Assembly: GCA_905221605.1 (NCBI GenBank)
Contig: CAJNDS010000651.1
Coordinates: 1 to 64,000 of the forward strand
Direction: 5' to 3'
Length of the DNA stretch: 64,000 bases
Source: Symbiodinium natans
Lineage: Eukaryota; Sar; Dinophyceae; Suessiales; Symbiodiniaceae
The notes under the pieces were generated by a model, which was not told where the DNA came from, ran no database searches, and saw only the letters and a list, made by a program, of their open reading frames with translations. Below are positions 62,391 to 64,000 of this stretch, piece after piece (positions within the stretch are counted from its first letter, which is position 1; each line of letters starts with the position of its first letter). Made by a program: the position numbers and the translations under genes.

Positions 62391-63524
62391 ATGACTCGTG
62401 CCTATTTTGTTTGCAAGAAGTGTGGGCCGAGCAGCTGGATCTTTCAGGATCGTGTCGGGGCGAATCCTTTTTGCCAGAAGTGTGGTTGCCAGTGGCCGAA
62501 GCCGAAGCCACAGCAGCCCAATGCAATTGCAGGTGCTGACTGGGCGAACCGAAGTGAACAGGCCCGTGTGTGGAAGAACAAGGGCCCCAAGGCCACAAAG
62601 GACCGTGCAGGCAACGCTCCTGTGGGGGCCGCGCAGAGGGCTCTGGTGACTGTGTGGGACTCTCTCCCTGGGCCGGCGCAGCAGGCCATCGAGTTGGCTG
62701 GCTGGCAGCCGCGACCTCCAGCTTCCCCGCCGGGGCTGGGAGGAAAGGGCAATCAGTCGAAGCAGGAAGGCGTGAGGCCATGGAAAGGGGGCTCGGGCAA
62801 GGGACATGGTGCCAGTGGCGGTGCTGAAGCTGAGGCTGTGCGTGTAGAAACAGCAAAGGCATTGTTTGCTTCTGCGAGTGATGAACAGCGGGCGCTTCTC
62901 ATTCAGCTGGGCATCAAGGCCCCTGAGGAGCCGCAGCCTGATTTGACTGCATTGTGCAAACAGCACATGAGTTCCCTGCCTGCTGACATCCGCAAGCTTG
63001 TTGAGGATCCCCCTGAAAAGCCTCCAACAGCACAGGAACTGATGAGTGAAAAGAGCAAACAGTTTAAGGTTGCAACAACTGAGCTGCGAGAGCTTATCTT
63101 CAAGAAGTCTTCTTTGCAGTTGCGCTTGGATAAGCATAAGGAGCTTTTCACCAGCATGCTTGCAGACATGAAAGTCATTAATGAAACCTTGGAGGCACGG
63201 CAGAAGTTGGTGTCTTCCTTGCAGCTCGAGCTTCAGTCGTCTGTTGCTGCTGTTCCTACTCCCGAGGCCTTGCCCGAGGCAACAGAGTCTCTTGCCAAGC
63301 AGGTTGAGGCTATGGATGTAGACCAGCTTGATGACTACAAGCAGAGGGTGATTGATGCGCTGGAGGAGGCTGTGAAGCGCAGGCGTACTGAGGCGCCGGC
63401 AGCGAAGCCATTGCCAGCCCAAGAGCCGGAGGCTCCCACAGGGCCGGGACAGGCTGGTGAGGCCATGCCTGCAGGTGAAGGCAAGGACCGGTCTCGCAGT
63501 CGGGGTCGTGCCCAGCAAGGTTAG
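62391..63524 (+). CDS. LINE3 ORF1, zinc-ribbon and coiled-coil protein
   Basis: 377 codons from ATG 62391 (MTRAYFVCKKCGP). An earlier in-frame ATG at 62241 exists, but LINE1 has a different frame there, so the inner start is chosen. Residues about 8-33: CKKC...CQKC zinc ribbon. About 60-150: Ala/Gly/Pro-rich. About 210-285: coiled coil (KSSLQLRLDKHKELFTSML). C-terminus Pro/Glu-rich, ending DRSRSRGRAQQG. It probably binds the element RNA. It ends with TAG 63522-63524, and the same frame continues open. Confidence 0.8.
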   Translation: MTRAYFVCKKCGPSSWIFQDRVGANPFCQKCGCQWPKPKPQQPNAIAGADWANRSEQARVWKNKGPKATKDRAGNAPVGAAQRALVTVWDSLPGPAQQAIELAGWQPRPPASPPGLGGKGNQSKQEGVRPWKGGSGKGHGASGGAEAEAVRVETAKALFASASDEQRALLIQLGIKAPEEPQPDLTALCKQHMSSLPADIRKLVEDPPEKPPTAQELMSEKSKQFKVATTELRELIFKKSSLQLRLDKHKELFTSMLADMKVINETLEARQKLVSSLQLELQSSVAAVPTPEALPEATESLAKQVEAMDVDQLDDYKQRVIDALEEAVKRRRTEAPAAKPLPAQEPEAPTGPGQAGEAMPAGEGKDRSRSRGRAQQG

Positions 63525-64000
63525 GGATCGGGGATAGGGGTTGTAGGCCGTCTTGCGTCGGTGGGGAGTGCTGTGTTTGCAGATCCAAGCTGTGACAAAC
63601 CTGTGCATTTCCTTGATTATAGCCTGCCTTCAGCCCTTAAATCCCGGCTCCAGCTGTGCAATGAGCTAGACAATGACGCGGAGGAACCCGTTGCTTTGTC
63701 TGGCGATGTATTGGACAGTGATTTTCAGCAGCCGCCTGCGTCAATCCAGCTTGATGCGTTCGGGCCCTACACTCAGTATGCCGAGCCGTATGTCATTTCG
63801 GACAAGTCCGTTTCGCTCGGCAGCTTGAGGCAAGAGAGTGGTCAGCATTGGGCGCAGTCTATTGAATTTGCTAGCTTGGAGAACTCCGTTGCATGCCCGA
63901 TACCGCGTTGTGAGCTTTGTGCATCCCCGTTGGCTGTCGCAAGAAATGTGAGCCCCCGGGGGGTGCATGCCGCTGTGTATGACTTGTGCACCTTTTGTGT
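63525..64000 (+). CDS. LINE3 ORF2, N-terminal part (truncated by the window)
   Basis: 158 codons are open to the window end in the same frame as ORF1, with no ATG at all. The last 30 residues hold CELCASPLAVARNV...CTFC, equal to the first zinc pair of LINE1 ORF2 (CAICASPLAPSRSV...CRLC), which shows that this frame is coding. Translation must therefore start by readthrough of the TAG at 63522, by a non-AUG start, or after RNA processing. Endonuclease and RT are expected beyond the window. Confidence 0.7.

Larger units (their letters stand above)
62044..64000 (+). mobile_element. LINE3: close relative of LINE1, runs off the window
   Basis: After TTCACC it begins TGCCGTAACCTGGCTCAAG and then matches the LINE1 5' UTR, with a short deletion after CCTACTTTCCT. 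A pyrimidine-rich run ending TTGCAG at 62338 precedes ORF1, as in LINE1. ORF1 is intact, and ORF2 is open to the window end. Confidence 0.85.

Noticed and set aside
62310-63608. 432-codon minus-strand ORF opposite LINE3 ORF1
   Set aside because: The + strand frame shares its zinc ribbon, coiled coil and C-terminus with LINE1, and the antisense frame has no recognisable domain. GC-rich coding DNA often leaves the antisense frame open.

Overview
The window looks like nuclear DNA of a dinoflagellate; a Symbiodiniaceae-like genome is my best guess and I cannot name a species. The reasons are large low-density repeats, retrotransposon families of the kind abundant in dinoflagellates, and repeated 5' ends reading CTGGCTCAAG, which matches the 3' end of the dinoflagellate spliced leader (known consensus ends TTGGCTCAAG). 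I see no convincing single-copy host gene. Almost everything is transposable-element sequence, nearly all on the + strand.

Layout. 1-3503: decayed coding remnants, including a P-loop NTPase fragment, then AT-richer non-coding DNA. 3504-13332: a Ty1/Copia LTR retrotransposon with 5' LTR, primer-binding site, Gag, a 2728-codon Pol frame (protease, integrase, reverse transcriptase, RNase H and a C-terminal methyltransferase-like extension), a 617-codon second ORF embedded in another frame inside Pol, and the first 15 bp of the 3' LTR. 13333 to the window end: a stack of non-LTR-type units inserted in that LTR fragment. All units have the same orientation, and almost every joint reads GAAAAATTCACC followed by CTGGCTCAAG. 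In order the stack holds three copies of a 2.1-kb repeat (R1), LINE1 (19713-28822), unit U1 (28823-31396), repeat R2 split by an 11.1-kb DIRS/Ngaro-like tyrosine-recombinase element (34065-45214), a deleted R1, an R2 fragment, a full R2, a full R1, LINE2 (53797-62043) and the start of LINE3 (62044 onward).

How the parts work together. The LINEs supply endonuclease, RT and RNase H. R1 and R2 carry the same 3' tail as LINE2, and U1 resembles LINE1, so these units are probably non-autonomous passengers. LINE ORF1 and ORF2 lie in one frame separated by a single stop codon in all three copies. LINE2 carries an extra ORF with protein-kinase-like residue spacing. The DIRS-like element shows split direct repeats A1-ORFs-B1-A2-B2 and has paralogous empty sites inside the window that define its insertion point to the base.

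Two families of very short hairpins are scattered through R1, R2, U1 and LINE2. One has a conserved stem with a bulged T and a variable loop, and occurs in frame inside LINE2 proteins. The other has an 18-nt conserved loop between variable complementary arms. These hairpins, the overprinted Copia ORF and the self-stacking joints are the most novel signals. All comparisons here were made by eye from the sequence.
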